From assembly GCA_029747015.1 (NCBI GenBank), contig JAKOGI010000003.1, positions 148,501 through 212,500 of the forward strand: 64,000 bases of DNA. Direction: 5' to 3'. Of this stretch, positions 36,709 to 50,196 are shown one piece after another. The notes below the pieces were generated by a model. The model saw nothing but the letters and a program-made list of their open reading frames with translations, ran no database searches and was not told the origin of the DNA. Source of the stretch: Carnegiea gigantea. Lineage: Eukaryota > Streptophyta > Magnoliopsida > Caryophyllales > Cactaceae. Both the position numbers and the translations under genes were made by a program. Position 1 is the stretch's first letter; the number at the start of each line of letters is the position of its first letter.

Positions 36709-39105
36709 AATATGTTAGAAAAAACGTCAGATTTTGACAGAAATGTTGATCGAAAAATTGACAAATTTTGGCGGAAAATCGGTGTAGTAATGGAATTTTG
36801 ACGGATTTTATATCCATCAAAAAATCAATGGTCGAAATGGACTTTTCAAAAGATTCATTATTTTAAACCCCCGAACCTGAACCCGACCTATTTAATAAAC
36901 AAGTTAAAAGGTTTCAACCCAAACCGCTCAACATTTAAACGAATTGACCTGAACCTAACCCGTTTATATAAACGGGTAAAACGGTTTAGGTTTGGGTTAC
37001 CCATTTACCCACTAGCCGTTTAATTGTAACACAAATTTCAACCTAAAGATAATTTACCAAATAAATTACATATTTTTCAGCCTCTTAAAGCATAACGGCT
37101 TTCAAAGTATACCAAAATAGCAGCTAACTTATAGATTCCAGTATTTTCAGAGCCTATTCCAGTAAAACAGTCAGTAGCAATATACTTTTATAGCCTGAAA
37201 AGTTCACATAAGAACCAACTACTTAAGTTACAAGCCATGTCCAAGCCAAGTCTAAAACAATAGTAAATTAAGTTAAATTGTCTAAAATTCTTAATTATAT
37301 AACCAACAAGTCAACAACCAACAAGTCCATAAAAAAGACCACAAAGCAAAAGCCTAATTCCCACATAAAATATAAACGATAAACTGTAAACGATAAATAA
37401 ACAGTAAATGGGTTGACTTATTTAATCCGTTTAATTAAACGGGTTAAATAGGTATTTTTTTCGTGTCGAGATTCTCAACATGAACCTAACCTAATTAATT
37501 AAACGGGTTTCCTGTGTCAATCTATTTAACTAAATGGGTTCAAACTTCATACCCAAACCTGCTTAACTTCATGTCGGGTCTGTGTCGGTAATCGTATCGA
37601 GTCAACTTTTCTCAACTCTAAAAATTTTGATCGACTGACATTCCGTCAAAACTGTTAGTGACAAAAATTTTGACTGACCGACAGTCTATCAAAACACTTT
37701 CTAACGGGTATTTTGACGGGCTGACAGTCCCTCATATCACTTTCTGATGGAAAAGTTAGTCCGTCAGAACTTAAAAGTTTTAAAGTTGTGTTGGTGGAAG
37801 CTATATTGACGGAGATCACTGACGGACTTTGTCAAAATTTTGACGGACTTCCTTCAAAATTTCCTTCACACTGAAATTTTTTAAAGTAAAAAAAATCTAA
37901 AATGTTGAAATTTCAAATTTTCATATTGGGAAATTCCAAAATTTAAATCTTAAAATTTAGAATTTGAAATTTTGGAATAAAAATGAAAAAGATTTATATG
38001 AGTTTTTAGATTAGAAAATTTCAAATTTTAATCTTGGAATTTAAAATTTGAAATTTCAGGATAGAAAATATAAAAATAATTGCGAATTTTTAGATTCAAA
38101 AATTCCAAATAAAATTTGAAATATTGGGATTGAGAATATGAAAAAAAATTTATATGAATTTTTACATCCAAAACTTCCAAACTTTAAAATTTGGAGTTTA
38201 AATTTTGAAATTTTGGGATAAAAATTTTAAAAAAAATTATACAAATTTTTAGATCCAAAAATTCCAGAATTTAAATTTGAAATTTTCGAATCTAAAATAT
38301 GCAAAAAAAAAACTTATGCGAATTTTTAGATCCAAATTCCAAATTTTGAATCTTGGAATTTAAAATTTGAAGTTTTAGGATCAAAAATATGGGAAAAAAA
38401 TTTATACAAATTTCGATTTGAAAAATTCTAAATTTCAAATCTTGGAGTTTAAAATTTGAAAGTTTGGGATCGAAAATATGAAAAGAAATTACAATACCAA
38501 TTATGAGTAGATGAATTAGAGGGTGAAGGGTTGGAAATTAAGATACAAAACTAAGCAGAAGGTCGAAATATTTGCCGAAGTATTGACGGTGACATTCACC
38601 ATGCGCGCAGTCATGCATCGCCTCCGATTGAGAATGGCCAAAGGCCACCGGTGTCCCCCACCCCTTCAACCAATCCGGGAAAGCAACAGGAAGGTTTTGT
38701 GGCTGTTGGTAAGCGTATTAACGAGTAAGAAGAAATGTTGAAGTCGCGAGTAAAAGCAACTCTCCACACCTTCATTTATTTGATTTTTTGACGGGATATG
38801 GGTTCTATCAAAATCCGTGCAAGTGGGTGGCGTCTTTGCAGAGATTTTGACGAGCCCGTCAGAATGACATGCCTTCCATCAAAATCATTCAGTGATTTTG
38901 ATGGGCTCTGTCAAAATATGCACAGTTTATTTTTGATCAAGAAATTCATCAAAATGCAACATACTTCGTCAAAATTTACTTCGCAATCTGCGCTCACAGT
39001 GTTCTCGTCACAATAGTTTCCTTTCGGCTAAAATTTCCGTCACACTTTTTGAGGGACCAACCTTTCGTCAAAATTTGACATTTATCTTGTGGTCACGTTT
39101 CTTTC
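36709..39105. mobile_element. Composite relic, probably CACTA-like, with nested insertion
   Basis: Both ends are rich in short inverted motifs of the type GTCAAAATTTTGACGG (36730-36830, 37620-37870, 38810-39110). The right end reads inversely as CACAAGATAAATGTCAAA, close to CACTA-type termini. Between 36869 and 37610 lies a separate block with GGTTTGGGT/ACCCGACC motifs in both orientations, probably a nested element. No transposase frame was found. Superfamily call is tentative. Confidence 0.45.
37915..38485. repeat. A/T-rich tandem array, unit about 75-88 bp
   Basis: About six and a half diverged copies of a unit containing CTTGGAATTTAAAATTTGAA, an ATATGAAAAAAAATTTAT stretch, and TTTTTAGATCCAAAAATTCC. 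Each unit carries an AAATTTGAAATTT near-palindrome. It lies inside the CACTA-like relic. Confidence 0.75.
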
Positions 39106-40133
39106 CCTTCCTTCAAAATTTACTTCGCAATCTATGTTCACAGTTTTTGACAGACTTCGCAAACAGTACAAGTCATGTTTCTTTCGCTTCCATCTTCTTC
39201 CCCTCCATTACCTTCCCCTCTCTTCCCTTTCCTTCCCTTCCATTCCCTTTCATCCTGTGTAATGCGGTCTAAATGATTTGCGAAATTTTTACCTCATTCA
39301 TTCCCTTTCCTAGATTTTGAAACCTCTACTAAACAAATAGTTAGTGCTAATCTCGTTTTATGTAATTATAAAGTAATATAAGATAAGATGGTTAGGTAAA
39401 TCTTATTAAGAAGAGTTATACCTATCTGTAACTCTACTGTGGCACCTAAAAATTCCTTCAAAATCTTGAGTAGTATTGAAACAACTAAATGTGCAACTAG
39501 TATTACTACATAACAACTAAATAATATTGCAAAATCATATTGTACTTAAATAAGACTAGTTTGATAACTCAAGCTTTGAATATCTTTCTTCGAATTTCAT
39601 TGGCAAGGTGCGCAACAACATTCAAAATAGTACTCCTAGACTTTAGGAGTGTAAAACCAAGTGACTATTTTGACATTCTTCTTTTGTGGACACAAAATAT
39701 CATTTTAAGGAACAAAAAGTCAAGACTTGAACAATGTAGTAATGTCAGAAAACACACTTTATTTTATTCAAAGCCTCAAAATTCAAATCAAAATCTGAAG
39801 CTCATCAGCAGTAATATGAAGCATCAATTCGATGTCATTGAACTTCAAATCTGAACCCTTATCATGTCTTACAGTTGGAGATAAGAAAGATGATGACTGG
39901 AGGGATCAGATCCAAAAGTCAAGCAAGTAAAAGTCCTCGCAGGCCCCAATAAATTGAGCAAGGGAAAGGTCAATGCGAATGGGGAGTTGTGTCATTATCA
40001 TAAATTCATAATCACCGTTGGATTCAGACTGCACCTACAACCCTTGCTTTTGATGATTTGAGGCTCAAACGATGGGTTGACTGGCACCTGCCACCTTATT
40101 ATTTTTTAAGTTTTATTTGTCTTCAGGATTTTA
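39106..40133. other. Intergenic DNA, no gene seen
   Basis: It holds a CCTTCCCTTCC-type pyrimidine stretch at about 39190-39255. A 104-codon frame at 39540-39854 has no recognisable similarity. Confidence 0.45.
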
Positions 40134-40489
40134 GGACCTATTCTTTTTATTTACAAATATAAGTTGATAAATACATAAAGTTGATTAAAATTAATAGAAG
40201 TAAATTGAAATAAATTAAAATACATATTTTTTTTGTTAAAGTGAGTCGAAGTGGATTGAAGTGACTTAAATTTTTATGTTAACTTCTTAACATAATGTGA
40301 TGAGCCATACCAATCAAGGATGGAAGGAAAAATTGTCGTCGAAGCATGGGAAGGAAGTTCTCTTAAAAGCAGTTGCCCAAGCCATACCAACCTACGTGAT
40401 GATCATTTTTTTATTGAAGTTGATGAAGTGAATTAAAATGAATTTATGTGAGTTGAAATTGATTGAGACAGCAAAAAAAAACAAGGCCC
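40134..40489. mobile_element. Degenerate GTTGAAG-family MITE
   Basis: The left end GGACCTATTCTTTTTATTTA and right end ACAAGGCCC are decayed family termini. TTA precedes on the left. The interior retains AGTGGATTGAAGTGA-type repeats on both sides. A stretch in the middle (40315-40404) is foreign, from a LINE reverse transcriptase. Confidence 0.65.
40315..40404 (+). pseudogene. LINE reverse transcriptase fragment (30 codons)
   Basis: The plus-strand frame reads GWKEKLSSKHGKEVLLKAV followed by AQAIPTYVMI. This matches the region after the catalytic core of plant L1-type LINE reverse transcriptases (W K x L L S x A G K E V L L K A V x Q A I P T Y x M). It is an isolated scrap with no neighbouring RT sequence, lying inside a MITE. 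The match is from knowledge of the family and quite distinctive. Confidence 0.8.
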
Positions 40490-41799
40490 TATAATTATTT
40501 ATCATTTTAAACTTTTTTTTTGGCCAATAGTGTCATCTTGAACTTTGAAATGCGTACTTTTCTTAAATTTCTTCACCTTGGTTAGCTCGTCAACCGCAGC
40601 CATCAAATAATCCAGAATTCTTTAATGCATCATACTTATGGGAGGGAAACTTGTATTTTTCTTCCGATTTACTACTTCTATTGTTCTATTATTTGTTTTT
40701 ATTGACATTTGTGTCTCACAATCATATTTTTTGGAAAAAAAAATCTGCTTCATTACATTACGTTACGTGAAAAAGTTAATATCCAAATCACTTTATTAAT
40801 ACATCCCATAAAATTCAAATAGCTTAATTTAAGTCTACATTACAACTGTATATTTACTAATTATTATTTAAAAGAAAGAAAGGGAGAAAAGAGATTAGAT
40901 TGTTGTATAAGTCAACTTACGAGGAGAATCTTATGTGAAAGGATTAATAGGGTGTACCATTTGTATCATGCTTTCGATGAACCTATGCCTTTAGGAGGCT
41001 AATTCAAATATTGCTAGTGCATTTAGGATCATGTATCATGTTTTCAATGAACCCATGCAAGTTTTAGATATATGTTCACATGCAATTTTATTATAAAATT
41101 ATTTGACATAGGTTGTGTTGGACTGTTGGTAATGATCTGGCTTCTCTTTGAGATGAACACGCATTTGATTATATTTGGATTTTCTCATAAGAACCTGTGT
41201 TATTAATGTAAAAGGAGATTAAAAAATTTCATTATAAGTAGAATTTTAGATAATAGACATCAAATTCACACCTTAAAATTTATTCTTGAATGAGATAAAT
41301 TATAAATTATTAATAATTTATCGCAATATAACATCTAACATTAGTGCACATTATAACTTGGCACATTAATTATTTACAATTATTTATTGTAAGACAGTCA
41401 CATTCTAAAGTATATATGCTTTTTTGGATAACTAAGGGTGAAGTGTATGTACAAGCACATATGGCATGGTGGAGCAGTTGCAAGTTCAATTACTAGTTAA
41501 TCATATAAGTAGAATATTATTTTTTTCGAAAAGATATAAAATTATACATAGAATATTTAGTATTACTACAAAGGCACGAGTGCTTTTGGTAATCTATCAG
41601 CTTGCGTGTCCTTTTTGTCTTCATGTTGACTGCAAATATATTTCCTTTGACTCGATTGTCATATTTTGTGTTAAAAAAATTTGCCTTTGATATTTTATTT
41701 TATTGATTAGATCATCGTCATGAGCTCTTGGGCGTTCGATCAGACTATTGAATCTGGCCATGGCCCATGCGGTTCGTCTTTTACGTGTCTAGATATGTA
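40490..41799. other. Intergenic DNA, no gene seen
   Basis: AT-rich. No gene or bounded repeat was recognised. Confidence 0.5.
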
Positions 41800-42144
41800 G
41801 ATTCTGTTCGGTAATAGAGGTTAAAGTAGAGGTTAATGGTTTGTAGTGGTCAAAATATTATGAACCACTGTTTAAAAGTGTTCGGTAAAATAGTTAATGA
41901 AGTAGTGGCTAAACGTTTATGTAGTGTTTTTCAAAAGTTAATGAAAGTAATTTTTAAAAACCTGTACCTAGTGACTGCATTGCAAATTACAAAATTTTCC
42001 TTTTTATTTACTTAAAACCTTTATTTATTGTGTCCTTTTTAATCATTTCACATAAATCTCGTACTTGAAAAGTTACATTTACCAAACGCATTTATTTTAA
42101 ATTGCTAATCATTACTAAAACATCTAATTTTATCGAACGCGCCC
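41800..42144. mobile_element. Possible hAT-like MITE
   Basis: The left end GATTCTGTTCGGTAATAG is matched inversely by the right end TTATCGAACGCGCCC. GTTCGGTAA-type ends are common in plant hAT MITEs. The 8 bp duplication is not clear. Confidence 0.45.
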
Positions 42145-43595
42145 ATAGTATATAGACTGTAGAAAATAACTTCTCAATTGTGCATTGTCTTATGACAATT
42201 ATATTATTTTATCATCAAATTTATTTTTTGGAAAGATTATTATGTCAAGGTGGCTGTAGATATTAGTCGCTTTCTGCTTGTAGTTTTCTCAGTAAGATGA
42301 GCAAGTAATTAAAACTCAATAGACTTAAACCTTTGCCATGCAAAGATATAGATGATTTTCTTATTTGAAGTTTACTAAGCTAAATTATAAAATATATGAA
42401 CTTTTTAAAATATAAATTAGTGAGGTACTTTTATGTTACACTTCTAAAAAGTTAGTATTTTGTTTTAAATTTTTCAATAAATTTGTATTTAATTTTACGA
42501 AAATGCCCTTCAAATTAGTTATTTGCTATTTTTATGCAAATGGCTTTTTGGTAAAATATGGGATTAAAATTATTTGACGGAAAGGTGAAGGGGATATATA
42601 ATAATTCAAAAAGATTAGAAGTGTAAGAAAAATATTTATCAAAATCTCAAGGGAATAAATGGATGATACTTTTTTTTTTTTTTTTAAAGTCTTGCTGCAC
42701 ATCGTTCAAGGAAAAAGATATTGCTGATTACAATATTATATAATAGGAAAAACAGCTCTTATGCCCCTTATTTCCATAATATTTATACTTCAACTATTAA
42801 ATCATATGAAACTAAATATGATTGTGAAATTATTGCATACAAAAAATTTGAACACATATGCCTTGGCTTTCTTGTATATTTGCGTTGTCCTTTCAAATAT
42901 TTTGCATGTTCAAGAACAATAATTCATCACCTAATTTACTCTTTATATTATAAACTCACATTGCAGCCTAAAAATCTCAAATAATTTGAAAATATATATG
43001 GTCTCAGGGCAATTTTCCCTTATATAAATATCATCATCATCCCTAAATTAAAGTCAAAATAAACTAATCCGTATTAGCCTCAAAGAAATAAAAAAACCTA
43101 TGATGAGCGACTGTAATTCCAGCTTTTCCCAACTGGTGAATGAGGCATGAACGCAAAAAAAGGGGCCACGGAGCTCACAAATGACAAAACTATCAATGAA
43201 CTGGCATGTAATTATTCATTACGCGCTGGTAATTTTTTTTTAGTAAAAGTTGATCATGAGTGCATTATATCACATAGCGAAAGATCAAGAAAGGGGTAAA
43301 ATTAAAATTGAACATACCAAAATGAAAAACACATTGATTGGGACAATAATTTCTTTTTTAATTACTTTTAAAAAAATTTAAGTAATACAATTTAAGAAAC
43401 CCTTTTTTCAAAAATTCTTCTTATAGAGTATCCTTATAGCGAAATAGAAGTAGAATTTAATTTTGTATGCATGCTTTTGTCTTATCATTTATTTTAGTTG
43501 GATAAACTGTGTATTATGCATCAACAATTTCATGGAATAAAACATTAAATAAGAGGGTTGAGAATCAAGCAGGTTTGAAATTACATGGAAATATA
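42145..43595. other. Intergenic DNA, no gene seen
   Basis: AT-rich. An 87-codon frame at 42721-42984 resembles nothing known and is Tyr/Ile-rich, as expected of AT-rich DNA. Confidence 0.5.
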
Positions 43596-43777
43596 CTCCA
43601 TCCGTCTTAAAATATTTCTCTGTTTTTTGAAATTTCCAAAATAAAATTTCTTTTTACTATTATAAGTATTAAAAATTTTATTTTTTAAAAAAATTAATAG
43701 AAAATAGTTTAGCAAATAATATATCCTTTAAAATTTCATATTCCCTAAATAAAATAAGTTTTGTAGGATGGAGGGAG
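43596..43777. mobile_element. Stowaway MITE
   Basis: It begins CTCCATCCGTCTTAAAATAT after TA and ends in the inverse GGATGGAGGGAG, followed by CA (decayed TA). CTCCCTCCGT ends and a TA duplication are the Stowaway (Tc1/mariner) signature. Length 182 bp. Confidence 0.85.
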
Positions 43778-46700
43778 CATATTTTACTAGTAGAATAAAG
43801 CTGCTTAAAGCTCTTCATCTTAAATTTTAAACTAAGTTGTAAACAACTTGCTTTTGTCGGAAAAGTACGAATTACGCTATATATGAATCATAACAAAATA
43901 TTTTCTCACAAAAGTGGCATTAGTTAATTTCTTTTATATCAAACGTTAGTATTTCAAGAAAATATGTATTAAAAAGTTTGTTCAAAACGGGTTAGAGAGA
44001 AATGTTAAGTACCTCCAACCAGAACTAAGATTGTCAATTGGAGAATTATGGTGTCCTCTTCATATGTGTGTGTGTGCACGTACTATGATGTACTTTGATT
44101 TTTTTCAACCAGAGACATTAAAAGTCGTCACGATATAACGAGAAAGATATAAAATTAAACTTAATACAGTAGCTAATGAATACTATAATCTTAGCTATTA
44201 TGAAAAGATCTTATCCACAATCATGTACAGCTCTATTGGTCATTGTGATCACAGTACTAAAGTAAAATTTGTTTGTGAATAATTCTATAGTTTCTAACTT
44301 ATAAATGGCGATCTAATTGAAAAAAGGTGCTACTTTTATACTGTATTAAACAAGGTTTAAGTTCACTAATGCTCTAGACATACTGTAGTTCTTCCAACAT
44401 TCAGTACATGCATTTGTGCCGGGTCAACCTATGTCAACGTATAAACTATGAACAACCTAGGAGCTTATCAATGACTGGGTATTCCTCTTGTTTTGATAAC
44501 GACAATTTATACACGTTTCAAATTTTTTGGCAATGTGTACAAAATTTTAAGTTTTATTACTTCCTTAGTTTCATATTTATTGTCAAAAATATTTATTTTT
44601 AGTCCTATAATATTATCAAATTTTCTTTTTTCATAAATCTATTATATAGTGTCTTTGTTTGCTCGACACTCATTTCAAACATATGTTTGTTTTTGCATAT
44701 TTTCTAAGTTTGATCGTAAATATTGGTCCTACAATAATGTTAACTTGAATCATATTGGTATCAATATATGAATAGAGATTAAAATGTAATACAACCTTAT
44801 CCGTAAATAAGAATGGTCATCAATGATGTGTTTTTTTTTCTCTTTTTTCTTTTTTTGGGGGGGTGGAAGTTCGTCCAATAAACTGCGTAGCTATGTCTAA
44901 TGCGTACATTGAGACTGCGTGAGAGAGAGAGAGGAACCGTGTAAGGAAGAGGAAAATTCTCTCATGCATACTGAGATTTAAATCTACACTTTCTTATTAG
45001 AAGATAAGTTGTATCTCCCCAAGCCATTGTCTAATAGCTACAAAGCCTAATTTCTCCCGATGAATTATGGACCTTACGAACATTTACGCCCCATGTGCCA
45101 CAATCCCCTGGTTCCTCCAACTCAAAACAAAGCAAAAGAAAACAAGAAAAAAGAGACAGAGATATAAGAGAGAAAGATAATATATAATTAGACTTGAAAT
45201 GAATAGTATCAATTTTTCGAGATCTAACCATCTAAATCTACATGTAGTACGTAAAAAACAAGATCAAAAATCAAATGATTCAAATGATAATACAGTGGTT
45301 GAGTAGATAAAACAGGTTTCTTAAGCTAGTGACATGCAGATCGCAAAAGCATGTGAAAGGCAACCTAGGCACCTAGCTAATGAGATCGTAACATGAGTGG
45401 GAACTGGAAACCCAGTAGTGGGAAAAGGAAGAGGTCAGGGATGTCTGGGCAAATTATTGATGAGATTCGTGTTTGACAAGAATCTTCCAGTCTAGTCTCC
45501 TTATGAAAAGGGTAACAATACAAAGTTGCAGATATTTGTAAAATATATTGTGGTCTACGAATGCCAGCCATTGAGCCAGCACGCAATCCGGCCTCATCCT
45601 TATGACTGCCCCAGAAAAAGGACCCCCCAAAAATTACAAGCAAAATCAAAATCGACTAACATAAAAATATAGCCTCCATTTTGTCAAATGTGTATCACCC
45701 TTGAACCTTTCAACTGCAAAGTTACTCTGTCTGCCCTCCAGCTGTGTCCGTTCACATCATCTCGACCTCCTTAATTAGTACAATTAATCTGGGCAACGTT
45801 TTGAGGGTAATCACTCAAATTATCTAACACAACCAGCCTTCTGTTGGAGACTAGGGTTGAATGCAGTACTAGATATATCAACAAATCGTGACGGATCACT
45901 TTTTTAAAGACTTATTCACTGTATTGCAAATAATCTTAGGGATAAGATGCGGAATAAATAAGTGTATTATTCAAGGTTTCTCTAAATTCAATCGACGGGG
46001 TGCTGAAGTCACTCACAATGATTGTATATATCACTTATGTACACTCTTCATCCTTATATACATGTCTCATTATCTTAAAGAGACATCAGTAGCACGCGTA
46101 TGTCTGAAAAGACACGTCCTTTAGCTAAAGAGACGTCAATCCAAATAAGAAATATCAGAACAACCAATCACTAGATTCACCACGGACCGTGGAGGAGACC
46201 ACAGACAGACCGCGGTCCCACTGCCCCAATTATTGACCAAACTAAGAAAGGAAGCCGCCGCGGGCCGTACTGCCACCTACGGTCAACCAGTTGTGGCTGT
46301 CTTCCCGAAAATATTATCTTGAAAATATTATTTAGAATTTTTGTGACCTACCTAAAAGTATAAAAAAAAAGTCATTAAAGCATCATTAATTGATAACTGA
46401 ACTCCGGTCATTTACGTCTTTCGCCAATAGTGAGCCTACTGATCCACGTTTAACTCCTGACAAAATTGACTTTTGTGCTTTTCGTTTTCATTAGAGGAGA
46501 TGTGGTTCTGGAGAATTCAGCATTGACAAGACATCAATTTTCAAAGCCCAATTATTTTGGACAAGATAAGCTGAGTGGCCTGATTGTTGTATTGAGTGGG
46601 CTTTGAATAAGTTGGGCCCTTTGATCAATAAAGACCATAAAGTGATCCAAATTCAAGATTCACCTGTCATTCGGCTTATCAACAAGGGCAGGGATGTGAC

Positions 46701-47821
46701 ATACTGGTATGCATCTGCCTCACCCAATTTCAACACTGACATGTGCATACGCAAAGAAAGTGTTCATATTCTTGTCTTTCAATCATTAATATATGATCTA
46801 GCATTAGTCGTCAATTTGTCTCGCTTAAATCAAATCTGATTATCCAGCTTATTTTCGACAAGCCCTTGAAAATGTTGTTATGGCCTACTTGACTACTGGA
46901 GCAACGTGTAGGGCAATTTAGCAGGAGCAGGGTGTACAAATGAAAACAGCCTGCTCAAATTGTGAAAGGGAGTCACGCATGCCATTCATTCGTTTAGGAT
47001 TTTCTAAGACTCTTCTTTCGTTTTTATGAATGCCTCCAGCAAGTGGTTTTCCACGAATCATTTATCAGGTGTGCAGGCGCGGCCAAGGGGATCACATCTT
47101 GTACACGAATGACATCAAAATTGAGGCCAGCACCCCGCTATATAACCACAAATAGCTTTAGCTGTGGGTGCCCATAGGGTCGTCTACGTGGGTTGAGCTG
47201 TACTCGCTTTCAACTCTATTTTTCAAAAATTACATTCATATCTATATTTATATTTATTAGATTTATTCATTTCTATAGCCATTGGGTTTAATTATAGGTT
47301 TTATCTAGGTATGCATAGGGATTGCAAAATATCACCCATATTCAACTCTCAGTCAGTTATATGCATATTTGATAATCAATTTCTACAGCACTACAAAAAA
47401 GTTTCAAATTACACTCAGAAAAGTCGAAATTGTAGGCACAAAAAAAATTCAACATTTTCAGCTCATCATAAAAGAACATTTGATATTCATGTTCAATTTG
47501 ATCACTAGTAGATATCATTATTCCAAAGGCAGAAAAACAAATAGAAAATCAGTTTAACACTAACATACAAAGAAGTTATAAAGATTTCACAATTACAAAA
47601 TTTCTTTTCTACTATTTCAATTGAGTTTTAGTGTATGTTTTTTGCCCTTTACAAGACAATTGGAAGCATGGGTTTTATAAATCCTTCCCCATACGCCATA
47701 TCCATTGCGAACATAACACTCATACTCACACATACCCACTTAAAAATTTAGTTTTATCAGCCATTCGGCTGTTAAATGGATGAGTTTTAATTCAATTTTT
47801 TGAGTTCAAGTAATACTCCAC
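43778..47821. other. Intergenic DNA, probably decayed transposons
   Basis: No host gene recognised. From 45842 (TGTTGGAG) to about 46560 the sequence is more balanced, with GC-rich blocks such as CACGGACCGTGG, and resembles an LTR, but no matching end or duplication was found. A 78-codon frame at 46603-46839 is unrecognised. Confidence 0.4.
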
Positions 47822-47965
47822 CCATAAGTGATGATTAACTCAATTGGTGAAATCTTTATGGGCTATTATCAAACACTTGAGTTCGAATTTAATATTTCCT
47901 TATGGACCCAAAAACGAACAGCGTTAGCCTTGATGTCTTCCTTGTTTTTTTTTAAAAAAAAAATA
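47822..47965 (+). mobile_element. tRNA-derived SINE-like element
   Basis: An A-box-like TTAACTCAATTGG is followed about 45 bases later by a B-box-like GAGTTCGAATTT. That is the spacing of a Pol III internal promoter. The element ends in a T tract and then an A tract (about 47944-47964). No clear target duplication was seen. Confidence 0.5.
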
Positions 47966-48149
47966 CAATGGCAAGAAGACTCCTCTAAAGCACAAAATTT
48001 AGCTTTTACAAACCGAAGTTAGAGCGGGTCAAGGGATTACTGTTTAAATTAGAATTTTGTGTACATTATATGATTTCATTCACATACACACGACATACAA
48101 ATAGTTGAACAGTTACAGAAAAAAATGTCATTTTAATTAGAACTGGTAA

Positions 48150-48440
48150 ATAGATCATTCGATTTGGGTATGGGTCGATCATGTTCGGATTAGGTCATGT
48201 TCGGGTTAAGTGATATTTTGGGTCGCTTCGGTTTGGTCGGGTATGGTGCAGTTCAGGTCAACCAATTTTTGGTCAAATACGTTCGTCATGCCAAAACAAA
48301 CAATTTTGTAGAAAATTTCGGATCGGGTATGGTTCGGTTCGGGTGAATTCGGGTTTGGGGTCTACTTTCGGGAGAGCAAATCTTGGATGTTGGGTTGGGT
48401 ATAAATCCGGACCATTCAGCTCGAATTTTGTATCCTAGAT
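48150..48440. mobile_element. Relic rich in GGTTCGGGT motifs
   Basis: A run of TTCGGGTYRGGT-like motifs in one orientation then the inverse. It is similar in style to the block at 36869-37610 but has no defined ends. It is probably a decayed DNA transposon; the class is unknown. Confidence 0.3.
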
Positions 48441-48688
48441 CAGTTTTATCAGATCTAATTTTAACTAAAAAAGTAAAAGAGACTGCCATAATATAATATA
48501 AAACTATAAAAATGGAGTCATGGCCTCATGGGTGACAGGTCACACCAGATTAGTCGTATTGCATGGGCCAAGGGACCATTGCCAGAAAACAGACAGATAT
48601 CCAAAAAAGCCGGAATGCACAATAAAAACCATGCGAATAAATGGTCACCATCCACTGGAGGAGTGGAGAACCCGGACACCCTCTCTAA

Positions 48689-50186
48689 GGCCCTGTTATT
48701 TTCGTAATTTAATGAACCCAACTCACTTCTTTCCACACCTATTCACTCCTTCTCCCCTTCACACTCTTTCCCACACTTAAATAAAAATATCACGCTTTTT
48801 CACTCTCACCCACTCTCACCCACTTCTACTTATAATTACTATTTGACATAGTTTGAAAACGCTTATAATTGATATAATTGTACGTTTGAGTAGTCTGATA
48901 CCAATTATGAAGAGTTTTATTTATTTTTCAGATGTTATTAGAATATTTGTAAGTTGTGTCATAAATTGTACATGAAATTATTTATGTTGTATGTATTAAA
49001 TAAATGGTAATTTTTGTATTTTTATAATTTTTGCGTTGATAAGCAAATGTTAGTTATTCGTGAGTGGTAGATATTTTCAGTTTAATTTTTATATGGAACA
49101 GATGGTTAGAAATTGTTTTTCTTTGACTGTCGCCAGCGACCTGGGTGATGGCCGGCGAGGTCAGAGGCGGTCGGGGTTTTCGCAGGTGGCCGGGGAAGTT
49201 CGCACTGTTCTGGGTTGGGTAGATCGAGGGGGCTGGGCCGGGGTGTTCGCAGGCTGGCTAGGGTGTTCGGAGGTGGCTGCCGCGCGTGCTGCTACTGACG
49301 GGGAATGGCCGGCGACCGGCCGACTGGCGCTGCGCACGCAGAAGACTTTAAACGGCAAAGAGGGGTGTGCGAGAGATGTGAGGAGAGCTGAGAGTTTAGA
49401 GAGAGAGGAGAGCTGAGAGCTGAGACTAGAGAGAGAGAGAGAGAGAGAGAGGAGAGTTGAGAGCTGAGAGCTGAGAGTGTAGAGTGAGAGGAGAGCTGAG
49501 CGTACAGATACATGACACATGTCATGTTCTTATTGGATTTGTGAATTACAGTTGGATATAATAAGATTGTGTTCGGATAATATTTTTGGTGATATCTGAT
49601 TTCGAATTTCAAACTAATTTCATCGGTATCGTTAACGTGATTAAGAATTGAAGAATAGTAACGTCCAATTTCAGTCAGGCAGTGCAAAAATATCGCAAAA
49701 TGTGAATAATTAATTTGCACACAAAAAATAAAAATTGTCTATTTAATTTTTAGTTTAACAATCAATTAATCGTAATCCAACCAAAGTAAACCATATTTGC
49801 GCAACATATAGTACAATATTTAACTTTAAATTTCGGTGAAAATTAACAAATTCCAGAAATATACAACGAAAATTAACATCCACAACTGATTCAACTCATT
49901 TACGAAAATTTAAATTTTTTGGAGGGCAACAACGACCATCAAACAATATTTTGTAACCGGCTAAACTCACAAAGAATTTTTTTTCTATTCAAAATTTAAT
50001 TTTAAGATCGTTACTTACTATCATAAATAAAAAAATTACATTAAAATACAAAAATATATAACTTAAACCAACTTCCCAACTTCATTCAACTCTTTTCAAC
50101 TCCTGCCCACTCTCACCTACTCCTTCCCCCCTTTTCCCACACTCACCTATCCCGCACCCATCATTTTCCACTGAAAAGAACAGGGC
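48689..50186. mobile_element. Long Harbinger-like element, copy A, with GC-rich insert
   Basis: The left end GGCCCTGTTATTTTCGTAAT follows TAA. The right end ACTGAAAAGAACAGGGC is its partial inverse. The subterminal DNA is CACTCTCACCCACT-type in place of GTTGAAG. The interior 48835-48980 is closely repeated in copy B. At 49128-49345 it contains a GC-rich block, then a GAGA tract (about 49390-49500), which copy B lacks. No transposase. Confidence 0.7.
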
Positions 50187-50196
50187 AGTCGACTCA

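Noticed and set aside
45842..46560. Possible LTR starting TGTTGGAG with GC-rich blocks
   Set aside because: No matching terminal inverted dinucleotide at a right end, no 5 bp duplication and no second LTR could be found.
46603..46839. 78-codon plus-strand frame
   Set aside because: Unrecognised sequence in decayed repeat-like DNA; codon use and neighbours give no support.
49060..49720. Frames of 118-142 codons on both strands
   Set aside because: They span the GC-rich cargo and GA tract of a Harbinger-like element; Ser/Leu repeats come from the GA tract.
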